Assembly (NCBI GenBank): GCA_022457155.1
Contig: JAJGOT010000434.1
Location: 279,501 to 343,500 of the forward strand
Length of the DNA stretch: 64,000 bases
Source of the DNA: Cladopsammia gracilis
Lineage: Eukaryota; Cnidaria; Anthozoa; Scleractinia; Dendrophylliidae
Reading direction: 5' to 3'
Position numbers and translations under genes: made by a program. How positions within the stretch are numbered: the stretch's first letter is position 1; the number at the start of each line of letters is the position of its first letter. The notes under the pieces are model-generated. The model searched no databases. It was given only the letters and a program-made list of their open reading frames with translations, and was not told where the DNA came from. Below, piece by piece: positions 14,641 to 27,200 of this stretch.

Positions 14641-15860
14641 GCTCCCTTGCCATTTAACTTCCTCAGAACGTCTCCTTTCATTTTAAAAATACACCGTGAA
14701 ATTTTCAGTCAAACTGCGTTTCCCAAAACATTTGACCTTTTTTACCCTTCTAAATGAGCACTAATGGCTTTGCGACATATGATTGACAAGAAAAACACAA
14801 AATTCTTGAACCTTTGAAGATCAATGCCGTCTCGGACACATCCACGTAAAAACAAATTTGAAAGATTGATATGTAACGCTATATATCAAAACTTAAAAAA
14901 AAATTATGACATGCCAATTCCCTAGGGAAATTAACATAGGTCCGGGAGTACTCCCCAAAAATTTTAGTGGCGGTATGCGATAAAATCCTAACCACTTCTT
15001 GATATTTTCTTCGTATTGGCACTCAAATAATATCTTCTCAATTAAGTCCGTAATAATAAGTTCCAATGTCTGTCTTGAATCGAAACGCTCAGATCGCTTA
15101 TAAAATGGTTGTTAAAATGCTTGCTTTGTCAACAACAAAATTTTACTTGTATACGAATAGAACTGTAGAGAGAATTGCTGCAAACAAGAAATAGTTTGAC
15201 GAAGTCTGCAAAATCACGAGGTCCCTTGCATACTATTGCATAATCAAAGCGCAATTTTTATCACCGTCAATACATTCTACCATGTACCTAAATCTATTAA
15301 TGGCAATGATTTGAAATTTGAAAGATTATTGATACCGTAGGTAACGTGAGATATCGAAACTAAATAAGAACTGTAATACCTTTGTGGTGACGTAGCGTGA
15401 GATAATTATGACAAGTTCATGACATCTCAATACCCTAGGGAAATTAACAATAGGTCCGGGGGTGCTCCTCAAAAAACGCAAAGTTCATGCTATTTTGCTC
15501 TGCCATATCGCTCATATTAAAACACAAACTTTTCTGTCCCATTTAACTTTCTTAAAACGTCTCCATTCGTAAAAATACACCGTGAAATTCTCAAACTGCG
15601 TTTCCCAAGAAAACGCATCCCTTCTAAAGCAGCTTCAATGGCTTTACGACAAATGATTGAAACTGATAGGTAACGTGAGATATCGAAACTTAAAGAAGGA
15701 CTTAATACCTTTGCGGTAACGTAATGTGAGATATGACAAGTTCATGACAAGTTCTGACATCCCAATACCCTTGGGAAATTAACAATAGGTCCGGGGGTGC
15801 TCCCCAAAAATTTTAGTGGCAGTATGTGACGCCCTTCTTGAAATCCTAACCGGTTTAACC
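14640..15860. repeat. imperfect tandem duplications
   Basis: A unit containing GGAAATTAACA, TAGGTCCGGG and CTCCCCAAAAATTTTAGTGG occurs near 14925-14985, 15430-15475 and 15770-15820. The linked unit AACGTCTCC with TACACCGTGAAATT occurs near 14665 and 15555. The region grew by several rounds of local duplication. Confidence 0.7.
15005..15300. repeat. duplicate segment, copy 2, with empty MITE site
   Basis: Unoccupied counterpart of 11160-11186 plus 13013-13300. Only one TAATA (15028-15032) is present where the other copy has the MITE flanked by two. Confidence 0.85.
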
Positions 15861-16141
15861 AACCATATCCTCAATGCCCTTACATAGCTTCTATAAAGAA
15901 GAGACAAGAAACCCCCCCGGACAAAAGTCCACAAAATTTTGTTAACAACTTTTGTCCCTTTTTCGTACTCGACTCCGAAATCTCGCTTGATGCGCATGCG
16001 CATTAACGAGATAAAAACGAAAACGTCAACTGGACCAAGCAAGTCTGTTCTGCTCAATGGAGTAGAAGTGAGAAGCTCTCCCAGGACGACATTCCTGATG
16101 TTATTTGTATTGCAAAAGAGCAAAAGATGTTTTAATCGCTG

Positions 16142-17430
16142 ATGAAGATAACTCCCAGCAAGACCCTAAACAAAACGGTTTCATGCGTCCGCAGAGTTAT
16201 TGAGCAAGCAAATGACGAGACAACCGGTAAAGCAACAAGAAAAATGAAAGCACTTAAGGGAAGACGTTTGGACTTGAAGGGCATAAAGAAAGAAATAAAA
16301 CTTAACGTGGCTTTGAAAAAAAAAAACATTTCGCTTGAATCCCAAAATGAAACATTGATTTCTCAAAATAAAGCTTTATCAGAAAAGGTTTTTAGAAATG
16401 GAACTGTTCCAAACATGAAAGCCTTACAAGAGAAAATGAAACTCGAGAGAGATTCGTTCGAACAGAAAGTGAAATAAATGAAATTTGAACTCAACAAGAG
16501 ACGAATCAGTAATGACTGCTTAAAGAACTGAGAAAAGGAGTTCTTTGAAATGTGTGGTCTGACTTTAACTGAATTTCACTGTCTCTTTGTATGTTTAATT
16601 CCATTTTCATATCTCCTTTTGTATCGAGACTGTAAAAAAGCGTGGAAAAGTTAGATATCAATGACAGAGTTTTTAACAGCAGAACAGATACTGAACTCCT
16701 TTTCACACTTACTGTGGCAAGACATGCACTGGATCTAGCTATTATATATGGCCGATTTAGTAGGTGGAAGGGCCTCTACTGTTTCAGGAATGTTTGTTGC
16801 ATGGGTGGTTCTTCTTCGTTGTGTTCTTGATAATTGTGAATTTGAAGTCATTGCCTGGCTTTATTCAATCTTTTCTACCCACGGTTTTGGTGGATGCAGG
16901 ATATGCTGATTGAGGAATTCTTGGAGACAATACAGAGACCTGGATTGCTCAATCTGAGAATTTTGAACTGAATAACCTTACATTCAGCTATTAGAAAAAA
17001 CACACAACTGGAAAAGTATTAGTGTGAATTTTCCCTCACGGTGTCTTATGCAAGTGTTCAGATCCCTTCCTTGGATCATTCGCAGATGAACAACTTACTG
17101 CACAAATTAATGCAACAGATTATTGCATTATTAATGTAATGCAATAATTATGACTGATAAGGGCTTTGTAATAACTGATCTTTGTCATGAAAAGGGTGTA
17201 CATCACAACCGACCACCACAAAAGCCGTTAACTGTCGGTATGATGAAAATGACATTATAGTCTTAATTTTGATATTGCCACTTTACGAATTTACAATGAA
17301 AATGCAATTGGCAGAATTCGTGATTAGTCAATAATCTTGAACAAATGTTGGCCTTCAGGAAGAGTTGACCTTTTCGGAATTTGTTGGATTGCACTGGCGC
17401 ACGTTGTTAACTTGAAAAAGAAACCCATTG
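16142..17430 (+). pseudogene. decayed DDE_Tnp_4-type transposase
   Basis: Reading across several stops and frame changes, the plus strand shows the order expected of a DDE superfamily endonuclease. There is a basic, coiled N-terminal part (16142-16480), then CGLTLTEFHCLF (about 16552), then a helix-turn-helix-like block TELLFTLTVARHALDLAII passing by frameshift into GGRASTVSGMFVAWVVLLR (about 16690-16820). It continues with KKHTTGKVLV followed by PHGVLCKCSDPFLGSFADEQ (about 16995-17095) and finally TDKGFVITDLCHEKGV (about 17151-17200). These blocks match the HTH-4/DDE_4 family used by Harbinger/ISL2EU-like transposons. No intact frame remains. I found no terminal inverted repeats for it. Confidence 0.7.
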
Positions 17431-17822
17431 AGGTCCCATGGAAATAAAAGACAGTGATGTCTAGTCAGCACACCTGGATTTGTCCTGGTACCATGTTACA
17501 TGTAACAGGCATTTCTTTCGAGATATGCGAAGATTTATCAGAATTTATAATTTATAATTTATTCCAGTTTTTGTATTGTTAGCATTACACATGACATGAA
17601 AATTATACCAACAAGCCCCTCTACTAGGCTGCTAACATATCCTAACACGGTGTAGGATAATTTTAAACTGTTTCAAAGTCAAAACTGAAATACTTGAATC
17701 AATGCATTTTAGAATTAATATTGTTTTTTTTATTACTTTTTTGGCTGCTTCTCTTGCTTATAATCTATTAAAAGAAGCCTCTTTGTTAGCGGTAACGATT
17801 TGACGATACGAAACGTACTTAC

Positions 17823-17894
17823 AACCGAAATAAATCCGATGACTTTGGAAATATTCCTTCAGGTAAATCTTGAAGTAAGTTTGACCTAAGGTCC
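17823..17894 (-). CDS. LRR exon (72 bp, phase 2-2)
   Basis: The acceptor TTTTTTCAAACAG and donor GTAAGTACG bound exactly 72 bp. The translation has the LRR core [15 protein letters not shown]. It lies on the far side of the BEL retrotransposon from the other LRR exons, so that element occupies the intron between them. Confidence 0.75.
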
Positions 17895-20800
17895 CTGTTT
17901 GAAAAAATAAAAGAGGAACAACTCTCAAATAATATCATATTGTGGAACTTTCCCAGCTACTTATAACTTTTTTATCATATCGATCATCGTTTCGTATTAT
18001 GGCTGTTGCGACGATAGATCAACAAGAAACCCATTTTACTTCGAACTACGACAACTATTTCTCGAGAGCAATGCTACGATACTCAGCATTTCGACCGACT
18101 CGACTGATTCTATCTGAATACTAATATATATACATTTTCTATTGCCAGCAAAAGAGGTTTTAAAACAATGTCTCCCAATTAGAAACAATGCCTTTTGTTC
18201 ATTCTCCCCACCTTTACGGGGTATAGCACAGTCATAGCACAGTCAATCTTGCAGAACTCGAAACAACTCAACAGACTTTTGTCCTTAGTCGGACTCCAGT
18301 GGTACACATTTGGTAATCGGTCTCACGACAGTGTTCTGGCCTACTTGAAGTTTTACTACGCGCACGTGTCCATCAGGACCTGGGAATACTTCAGAAACTC
18401 TACCAAGAGGTCACTGTGCTCTCGGATAATCCGGTGAAATGGCCAAAACGACATCTTCAACCTTGAGGTCTGGCTTAGCTTCGGTCACCTTTTGACGTGC
18501 GTTTAGCAACGGAAGCCACTCCATTAACCACCTCCTCCAAAAGTGGGAATTAACTCCTGAACACGCCTCCACCTTTTCCTCGGGTTGAATGCAATTTCGT
18601 CAACGGATTTGGGTGCTGAGAGGTCTCCTAGCTGACCATGAAGAAAGTGATTTGGCGTCAATGGAGTGGCGTCTTTGGAATCGGCTGTCTGGTAGGTGAG
18701 TGGGCGAGAATTTAGCGAGGCTTCTACACCTACGAAGGCTGTCATTAGTTCCTCATCAATGACGTCTGCGTTGCTTAGAACTGCACGGATAGCCTTCTTT
18801 GCTGCTTTTATCATGACTTCATGAACTCCTACGAAGTGGGGCGTTAAGGGCGGATTAAAGGACCATCTGACTCCCTTGTCGGCGGTCTTGTCTTGGATCG
18901 TATTCGAATCTAGTGCGTCTACTAATTCACGAAATTTTCGGATAGCTCCGACGAAGTTTGTACCACGGTCACTGATGATCTCTAATGGATAACCACGACG
19001 ACTTGCCATTCTGAGAAAACATTTTAGAAAACTCAAGAATTTGGTTTTATCGACTGAGTCGATAAGGTAAATTAGCCACCGTAAAAAGATTCGAGAAAGC
19101 TGACGTTTCGAGCGCTAGCCCTTCGTCGGAGCGAATCAAGGGATTGTGGGTAGTGTGTGGTTTTATATAGTAGGAGGAGCTCCGCCATTGGTGGAAATTT
19201 TGTGACGTGAAAAACAAATGTAAATTAGTTGAATGAAAAGCGTTCGTTAATTCCGTGGGGTTTGAGAGTGCCGATTCGAAAGATGATTTTTGTTCTAAGT
19301 TTTTACGGCTTTCTGTGTTGCCCTGGTGTAGGGAAACGCCACAGATTGTCATGTGTTGCTTAGAATGGTTAGCAAGATTGAAATGACGCGCGACTGGTTT
19401 GGATGCGTCTTTGTCATTTTTTTCAACGTCTCGGAGATGTTCTCGAAAACGGTCGCCCAGTCTCCTCCCTGTTTCGCCAATGCATATCTTTTTGCAAAAA
19501 GTACATGTTATGCAGTAGATAACATTTACGGAGGTGCATGTAAAACGATCAGTGATTTTAATAGATCGTTTAGGTCCCGTTATTTTGTTGGCGTTGTGAA
19601 TGAAAGGACAAGTGTTGCATCGTGTGCGTGCGCATTTAAAAGTTCCCGGTTCATCGTTAGATTTCAGTGTACTCGTAACTAGAAAGTTGCCTATATTTTT
19701 GTCACGTTTGAATGAAATTAGTGGGGGTTGTGAAAAAATTCTGCCAGTTTCGGGGTCGTTTTGGAGCAATTTGAAATTTTTTAAAATGATGCTTTTGACT
19801 GTGTGATTGTGTGGGTGGAAAGTGAGGGTGAATGGAATTCTCTCGTTCTCTTCCTTCTGTGATGTTTGTAGTGCTGATTGTCTGTCGATCTGTTGTGCAC
19901 GTTGTTGGCCCGTTTTAACAACAGAGTCAGGGTACCCACGTTTCTTGAAAAACTGGCACATTTCTTCCGATTTGTTGGAAAAATCGGAGTCATCACTACA
20001 AAGACGTCGAAGTCTGAGAAATTGAGAATACGGAATGGCGTTTTTAACGTGTGATGGATGTGAGGATGAATGTAACAGATAACTGTGGGAATCTGTAGGT
20101 TTGTAGTGCACACTTGTGGATAAACTGTTGCCGTTGATCGAAATATTGATGTCAAGAAAAGCGACAGAGGTTTCAGAAATTTCCCAGGTGTATTTTAGAG
20201 CCGGATGAAAAGTATTGACAGAAGTTATGAACTGATTAAGTTCTTCTTTACTGGAAGAGGTAGCGCCAATGCAGTCATCGATGTAGCGGCCGTAGAGCTC
20301 GGGTTTGGTTCCTTGGTATCGAAATATTGATGTCAAGAAAAGCGACAGAGGTTTCAGAAATTTCCCAGGTGTATTTTAGAGCCGGATGAAAAGTATTGAC
20401 AGAAGTTATGAACTGATTAAGTTCTTCTTTACTGGAAGAGGTAGCGCCAATGCAGTCATCGATGTAGCGGCCGTAGAGCTCGGGTTTGGTTCCTTGGTTC
20501 CAAACCCCACGGAATTAACGAACGCTTTTCATTCAACTAATTTACATTTGTTTTTCACGTCACAAAATTTCCACCAGTGGCGGAGCTCCTCCTACTATAT
20601 AAAACCACACACTACCCACAATCCCTTGGTTCGCTCCGACGAAGGGCTAGCGCTCGAAACGTCAGCTTTCTCGAATCTTTTTACGGTGGCTAATTTACCT
20701 TATCGACTCAGTCGATAAAACCAAATTCTTGTGCTTCACCCCCACCGACGTAGCACCACAGTTTCTCTAGAAACTAACCCCATTCATTTTAGAAAACTGT

Positions 20801-23800
20801 CTGTGTCCAAGCCATAAGCCATTTCCAAATGAACAGCACGACTTCTTAAGCAAGTAAACAGACAAAGCCAGCGTTTCTCTCGACGTCTTCCGCGTCCTTG
20901 TACGGTAATAAAGGGGCCTCCATAATCAACGGAGACTTGTGCAAAAGCTCGAAGTGGAAGTCGTAGCCTGCCCTTCGGAAGTGGATCCATGATCTGTTGA
21001 GCAGCTTTAGACTTGCGCCTCTTACATTCATTACATGTCATTTCCTACTCTCGGATTTTTTCGCGAGCTACTGGTATCCAGTATTTAGTGGACAGGTTCG
21101 CTAGGATGTGGTTAGTTCCTGAGACATGATGTCCGATCTCATGAAAATGTTTGACGATAAGCCTTGTTGTCCAATTACCTCTTGGTAAAATGTATAGAAG
21201 CCGCACATCGTAAGGGAGGAACTCCGCATATTTCAGGCGTCAGTCACAACGAAGAAGGCCGTCTTGATCCAGTTTGGGCGTTAACTATGTCAGACAGCTT
21301 TTATGGGAAATTGCTTTGCCCTCTCGGAGGGCTCTGAATTCCTCTTTAAATTCTTCCTGCTGTGCTTCACGGATGAACCACGTTTCAACGTTTTCAATCT
21401 CTTCAGGATTTAGGGGACGGTCTCCAGGGATCGATCGGCAATTATCAACGAACCTGAAGACCCAAGCGGATACTCTCGTCAGCCTCGTCCATTTCGACCA
21501 TTTTGATGGGTTAAGCTTCCATGTGGGATCTCTGGATCCAGACACGAATTTCAATGGTAAAGTGATGAACCCCCTTTTCGACTCAGTGTTGGCCTCCGTC
21601 CCTTGGTTAACGTCTTGAATGATAATCTTCGAGCGTACAATGAAGGGGCTCGCCAATCCCAGTGGATCGAACACTCCAGCAACTTTACTCAGGATAGTTC
21701 GCTTCGTAAGGTGATCGTCTTCGGTAGGTTTCTTGACTTGAAAGGTGTACACGTCCGGCTGTGCTCGCCACAATACTCCAAGTGTCTTCGTTGCTGGCAA
21801 ACTGCTGTCAAGATCGATTTCGAAAGCTCGTTGCTCCTTTGGAATCATTGCAAGCACCTCTGGAGAATCGTCAACCATTTTCTAGCCTTCATGGCAGCTT
21901 TGTCCTAAAGTCCTTGAAGCTCCTGGTACAGCCGGATTGCAGTTGCATTATTTCTCACAGAATCCAAGGAGTCATCCATGTAGGTAGAGTTGCTCACGGT
22001 GGCAGCTGCTAGAGGAAATTCCCTCTGATGCGCTCTCGCGTTTTCCGGGAAACGAACTGGGCCCGAAATCGCACTGATGCGTCGCCAAAAACCACACGCT
22101 CAAATTCATACATGTCAGGCTTCTGATCAACGTTCACGTTCCTCCAAAAAAATCTGAACTTCGGACGGTCTTCAGGTGGAATGCAGATCTGTAAGTACAT
22201 CTCGGTGACGTCACAAACAACGGCAATGGGGAAACGACGGAAACGAAGAAGAACATCGAACAGGCTATTTTGAAGCTTAGGCCCTGGATGAATCTCATCG
22301 TTCAGAGACAGTCCCTGGAACTTTGCACTGGCATCAAATACAATGCTCGTTTTCGTGGCTGCTCTTTCCGGGCGGCAGACCGGGAAGTGAGGAAGATACC
22401 AGGCACCTTGGGCGTCTCTTTGAGACTCCTGGACATTCCGAATGTACCCCTTTTCAACGTACGAGACGATAATTTGCTTGTAGTTTTCTCCCTCTGAACT
22501 TTGTCGTATCGAGCGTTTCTCTGTGGCGTTAAGTCGACTGTAAGCCATCTCGTAATTGTTTGGTAGGGCTGGACTTTATGACTTCCAGGGTACGGCGACT
22601 TGATAGCGTTCCCCAGCGTAGATAAGGGAGTGACTCACCTTGTCTAACGCAATATTCTCTTCTCTAGTCAAAAACGGCTTGGACTGCTGGATTCCAAGAT
22701 TGTCTGTCTCCCAGAATCGTTTTAATGTGTCGTTGATCTCGTCAAATATTTGTAGTCTTGAGAAAAAGGTGCATGCCAGGTTCGTCCGTGGATTCCTGCC
22801 AACAATTTTTCCCTCTGGTTGACCAATACATGACCATCATAATGGCCCCAACCTTGGAATGGGATCCCCCGGGTTTCCTCTAACGTCGCATTTCGAGAAA
22901 TGTAAATCGATGTGGTCCTGACCAATAAGCACGTCGACTTTCGGGTCAGCGGTCGGATTCGGGAATTTGCACACGCGTAGATGAGGCCAGCGATACTGGT
23001 ACCTTTGCCACTCAACGGTCTTGTAATTCCCGGTTACTCGGCGTGGACAGGTTAGAGCTTTGAAGGGGAGCTTTACATTTCCATCGCAGCTCTCCAGAAT
23101 GAGGCTGACAGGCATCGAGTCGAAGGTTTCCACACACTCGTTAAGGACGTTTACTTTGACTTGCTCGTATGTTGAAGACAGACCGAGAGCACCAGCTACT
23201 TCCTCATTTACATAGGAAACACTACTTGCGTCGTCTAACACGGCATTGACTTTCACCTACTTTCCACCTGCTGACAACCAGACTGGTACGGTTCGGAGCG
23301 AGACAAGCTCCTGTTGCTGCGCAGAGGTTAGAGTGGTAACATAGGAATGTTCTTCGGTACCCTGTTCAACGTTCAGTTTGTTGTCTTCGCATGTGACGGT
23401 CGTAAAAAACCTTGTGGGGGTGAAGGAGAATTTTCGGCGTTGGAAGTCCCTTCCTGGGTTCCTAATTCTTCCGGGGGGTGGAGAAGTTTGTGGTGGGTCC
23501 TCTTGCAGTCATTCACTCCACACTCTCCTGACCTGGGACAATCCTTCCCTTGTTTGTTGTTTGACAGGCACCGGAAGCATAACCGCTTTTCCTTGACAAC
23601 ACGCCATATTATCGTCCACCCCTCGAGCCCCTCGATACTTTCTACAGCTTTAACCTGATATTCTGATTCTTCGGAGCGCGCAACGTTTCTTTCGTCACCT
23701 TTGTCCTCGTAAACATTCACTAGATCTTGCAATAGTCGTGTAACTTCCAATTTCTTTTCTTCGGTGTCTTCTAGAGCAAATAAAATGGTCTCCGTATCCG

Positions 23801-24096
23801 CTGATTCTGCCGACGTCAGCCTCACCAGACGCGAATACAGTTTCGTTAATCGCATCTTGCTGACTCGCTTTCGACTCTTCAATTGCTCGAGTAACGTCTT
23901 TTGTTTCGGCGTTATTTTCTTTTAGATCTCCTGTTTCCATTTTCCTGAGATATTCGATAAACCTCGCTCTGTTACCAATTGTTGCGACGATAGATCAACA
24001 AGAAATCCATTTTACTTCGAACTACGACAACTATTTCTCGAGAGCAATGCTACGATACTCAGCACTTCGACCGACTCGACTAATTCTATCTGAATA

Positions 24097-24133
<37 letters not shown>

Positions 24134-24240
24134 AGACAGTCTGATCAACTGATTCGACTGTCTTCTAATATTTATGCTCTAGTTTTCCTATTGAGCACTC
24201 TGACAGCAGTTCTGCAAATCAACTAATATATATATATATA

Positions 24241-24297
<57 letters not shown>

Positions 24298-27200
24298 TTT
24301 CTATTGCCAGCAAAATAGGTTTTTAAACAATGTCTCCTAATTAGAAACAATGCCTTTTGTTCGATGGCAGTTGTACAATTTGAAACTGAAGGCAAGTGTA
24401 ACATGTGTCAAGTCTATTGAAAGGATGGGCGGTGGAATATATGCGAATATGGGAATATAGAAATGCAGAAAAAATGAACGGTCTTCAACTGAAAGCAAAA
24501 TACAGTGTATAAAAAAACTACAAAGTCAGAAGACGCTTTAAATCCGAGAAGGTTCCTTCCTTTAGCTGCTGAATTTTATTCGACTGAAGGGACCTGTAAC
24601 AAAAGCAAGCATTTTATTGAGTACAATCAAAACCGATATGTTGGGTAACACTCCTTAAAGAAAAACGTAGAATGATGTAAAACAAATAACAACAACTACA
24701 ACAAGATTTTCAACAGTGACAGGTTGGGAATATTCCGGTGGCTTAGGTAAAAGGCATGTATGAACCCATGAAAACGACACCCTCCCGCCAAAATCGCAAA
24801 ATTCCGCTTACCTTATTTTCATGTTAGACTCATGTTATATCAGGCCAAATGCCATTAACTATATAACATAATAAGATTTAAAGATTCTATAGAGCAAACC
24901 AGATGTAGTAGTTTGGAGGTAAAGTGCAGAGTTGCAACAATGGAACCGGATTACAGTTCATCAAATTTGATATGGTTCCGTGACAGGCGGTCAAGAAATA
25001 AAATTACCCGTCTTGTGGAATTTTGACTTTTTTTAAGCAATATTAATGTTTGTTTGCCTTCGTCCCTCTTGGTGATTTTTTCTTCCAATTTCAAGACAAC
25101 AAAACTACAAAGCTTAAAGCAAGCGTCTGACCACAATCATGAAAACACGATATTTCAGCCGGAACACTCTCCCTTTTACGTAATAATCAAAACTATAACA
25201 AACTTCTCGAATCTGATTGGTTATCGGCAGGCCCGATTAGAGCATTAATGGGACAGTTTACTCGTCATGCTTGTAATTGGGCAATGTAATTGGACAGTAC
25301 CCGTCATTTGCGCGCTATTAACCTTTTTCCGTGCACACTTCTCGGTTAAAGACACACTCGATTGTTATGTTTTTAATAACCAAAACGTGTAACCATTGAA
25401 CGTTTTATCCCCGGATTTTGTTACAGTTATGATTAATTGGTAACAGGACTTCGTGACATCCAATTCTTCTCGGTCGTCCGATTTTGTTAATCACTGGTAT
25501 GATTACAGACCGAATTGGACTCCACTCAGTTCCATTACCATTATTAATCTGACCTTGTACAAGGCTGGACTGACGACATATTAACATTGCTGTAGGTTAT
25601 AATGAACTGTTACATGCACTTAAAGGAAAAACACCACGAAATGAAACGTACAAAAATAGCAAACTCGTTAAACCCGAGAACATTCCTTCACGTAGAAGCT
25701 CAATTTTATTAGCCTGGAGGTGCCTGTAAGCAAATAAAGCATTTCAAAGTAAGCGATATGCTGGTAACACTGGTTTAGGAAAATAAACGGTGTAGAATAT
25801 ATATATCATTGTATTATCTATATTTTTCATAAATGTCAATTAATGTTATTGAATATAGTTTTTAAAATCATCAGGTAATTTACTACAGTGTGCAATTATA
25901 TAATTTTTAATAAAATACAATTATTGCTATTATTATTATTATTATAATTATAATATATTATTTAATTATTATTTTATTATTATTAAAAAAAACCTACAAG
26001 TTTTTCAGTGATGACAAATTGATGAATATTCCTGTGGCGAGGTCCTGAATTTTATAGTACCAAGGATTCTGTAAAAAGTATTAGAAAAACTAGGTTATTC
26101 AGAACAAGAGTGTTTATAAGAGTGTTGTCATAAAGTAACACCTCTCTACATACAATATCGTTTAGAACCACAATAATACACAAACGTTATACGTACAAGT
26201 GCTTCAAATTTGAAAGACTGGAAAATATTCCTGGAGGTAATTGTTCAATTCGATTGGAACGGAGATTCCTGCCAGGAAATAAATAGAAACTATAAACTAG
26301 GTGTTTAGCACAGGGCCGTAGCAATGCTAAAATAACTAGGGGGCCGAGGAAATTGCCCAAGCAAAGCTACTCCCCGTCAAAAACAGACACCAGGGAGCTT
26401 AAGCAACGACGACTGTGGCGACAACGAGAACTTCATAAAAGAAGTATGTTTAGTGAGCAAAACAGCAACTCTACATTTTGGTACATTTCTTTGCCGTCCC
26501 TACAAGAGTACGACGTGAAATTTCCTAATTTCACGTTTCATGGAGGGCATAAACACACAACACTGGTCCTTAACAATCTGACTGCAGTAAAATTAGCCTA
26601 ATTGACAAATTTAGCGAGTAACGGACTTGTATTAAAGGTTGTGAAAAGACACTTTGAGCGTCAGAATTCAACACTGATTGTTGCACATTAATTTATTTTA
26701 ATTATATATTTTTTGGTACTTTAATTGTTTTTTTAATTTTCATAAGTTTTGGGAGGGCTCGAGCCCCCCGCCCCTCCCCCTGCTACGGGCCTGTAAGCAA
26801 GTACTGTTCACTTAATGTTGACTATTATTAAACGGGCCATACACTTGGTCAATCCCAAATCATACTGTACAGAAGGACGTCGGACACCTTATTGAAACTT
26901 ACTCCGTTATTTAAGTCTCAATAAGGTGTCCGACGTCCTTCTGGACGGTATGATTTAGGCACAACCCATACACTTCAGTTATCAGTTTTTTCCCTATGTA
27001 TGTATGTCGTCATGCTTATGTCATTAGGTTCCTATTCCTATTGTTCTCACTCCTGACATAAAACATCGCTATAAGTCGTGTTTTGCATTTGCTTGACCTC
27101 ACCGTTACGACTTTGTGTCGAGAGACCTTAAGATACCCCGATTCCCGGTACGGGTACGGGTAAAGTCACCGGTAGCCGTACCCGGATACGGCGGTATAGG

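Larger units (their letters stand above)
19034..20784 (-). mobile_element. Penelope-like element nested in the BEL integrase
   Basis: Flanked by a 14-bp direct repeat CATTTTAGAAAACT (19020-19033 and 20785-20798). It encodes the end of a Penelope reverse transcriptase plus a GIY-YIG endonuclease. The terminal about 235 bp (19034-19268) is present in inverted orientation at 20499-20735. Inverted or tandem terminal copies (pseudo-LTRs) are characteristic of Penelope-like elements. A perfect-looking 181-bp direct duplication of RT sequence lies at 20137-20317 and 20318-20498. About 50 bp between the inverted copy and the TSD are not explained. Confidence 0.92.
18004..24363 (-). mobile_element. 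BEL/Pao-type LTR retrotransposon, degenerate
   Basis: The element is bounded by LTRs and a 5-bp target-site duplication, ATGGC. On the minus strand the order is 5' LTR, primer-binding site, gag with zinc knuckles, DUF1758-type aspartic protease, reverse transcriptase, Peptidase_A17-type region, integrase, polypurine tract, 3' LTR. Protease before RT together with the A17 block is diagnostic of BEL/Pao. The pol frame is interrupted several times and the integrase is split by a Penelope-like element, so it cannot be autonomous. It sits in an intron of the minus-strand LRR gene in the same orientation. Confidence 0.92.

Noticed and set aside
15779..16123. 114-codon minus-strand open stretch
   Set aside because: It overlaps repeated non-coding units (14.6-15.9 kb) and a plus-strand frame, with no domain, splice site or conserved motif.
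20386..20718. 110-codon plus-strand frame with the same C-terminus as the Penelope protein
   Set aside because: It is the inverted copy of the element's 3' end fused to antisense RT sequence, not a gene.
24951..25136. Minus-strand frame between LRR exons
   Set aside because: No LRR pattern, no splice pair of the required phase, and an overlapping plus-strand frame of similar length.
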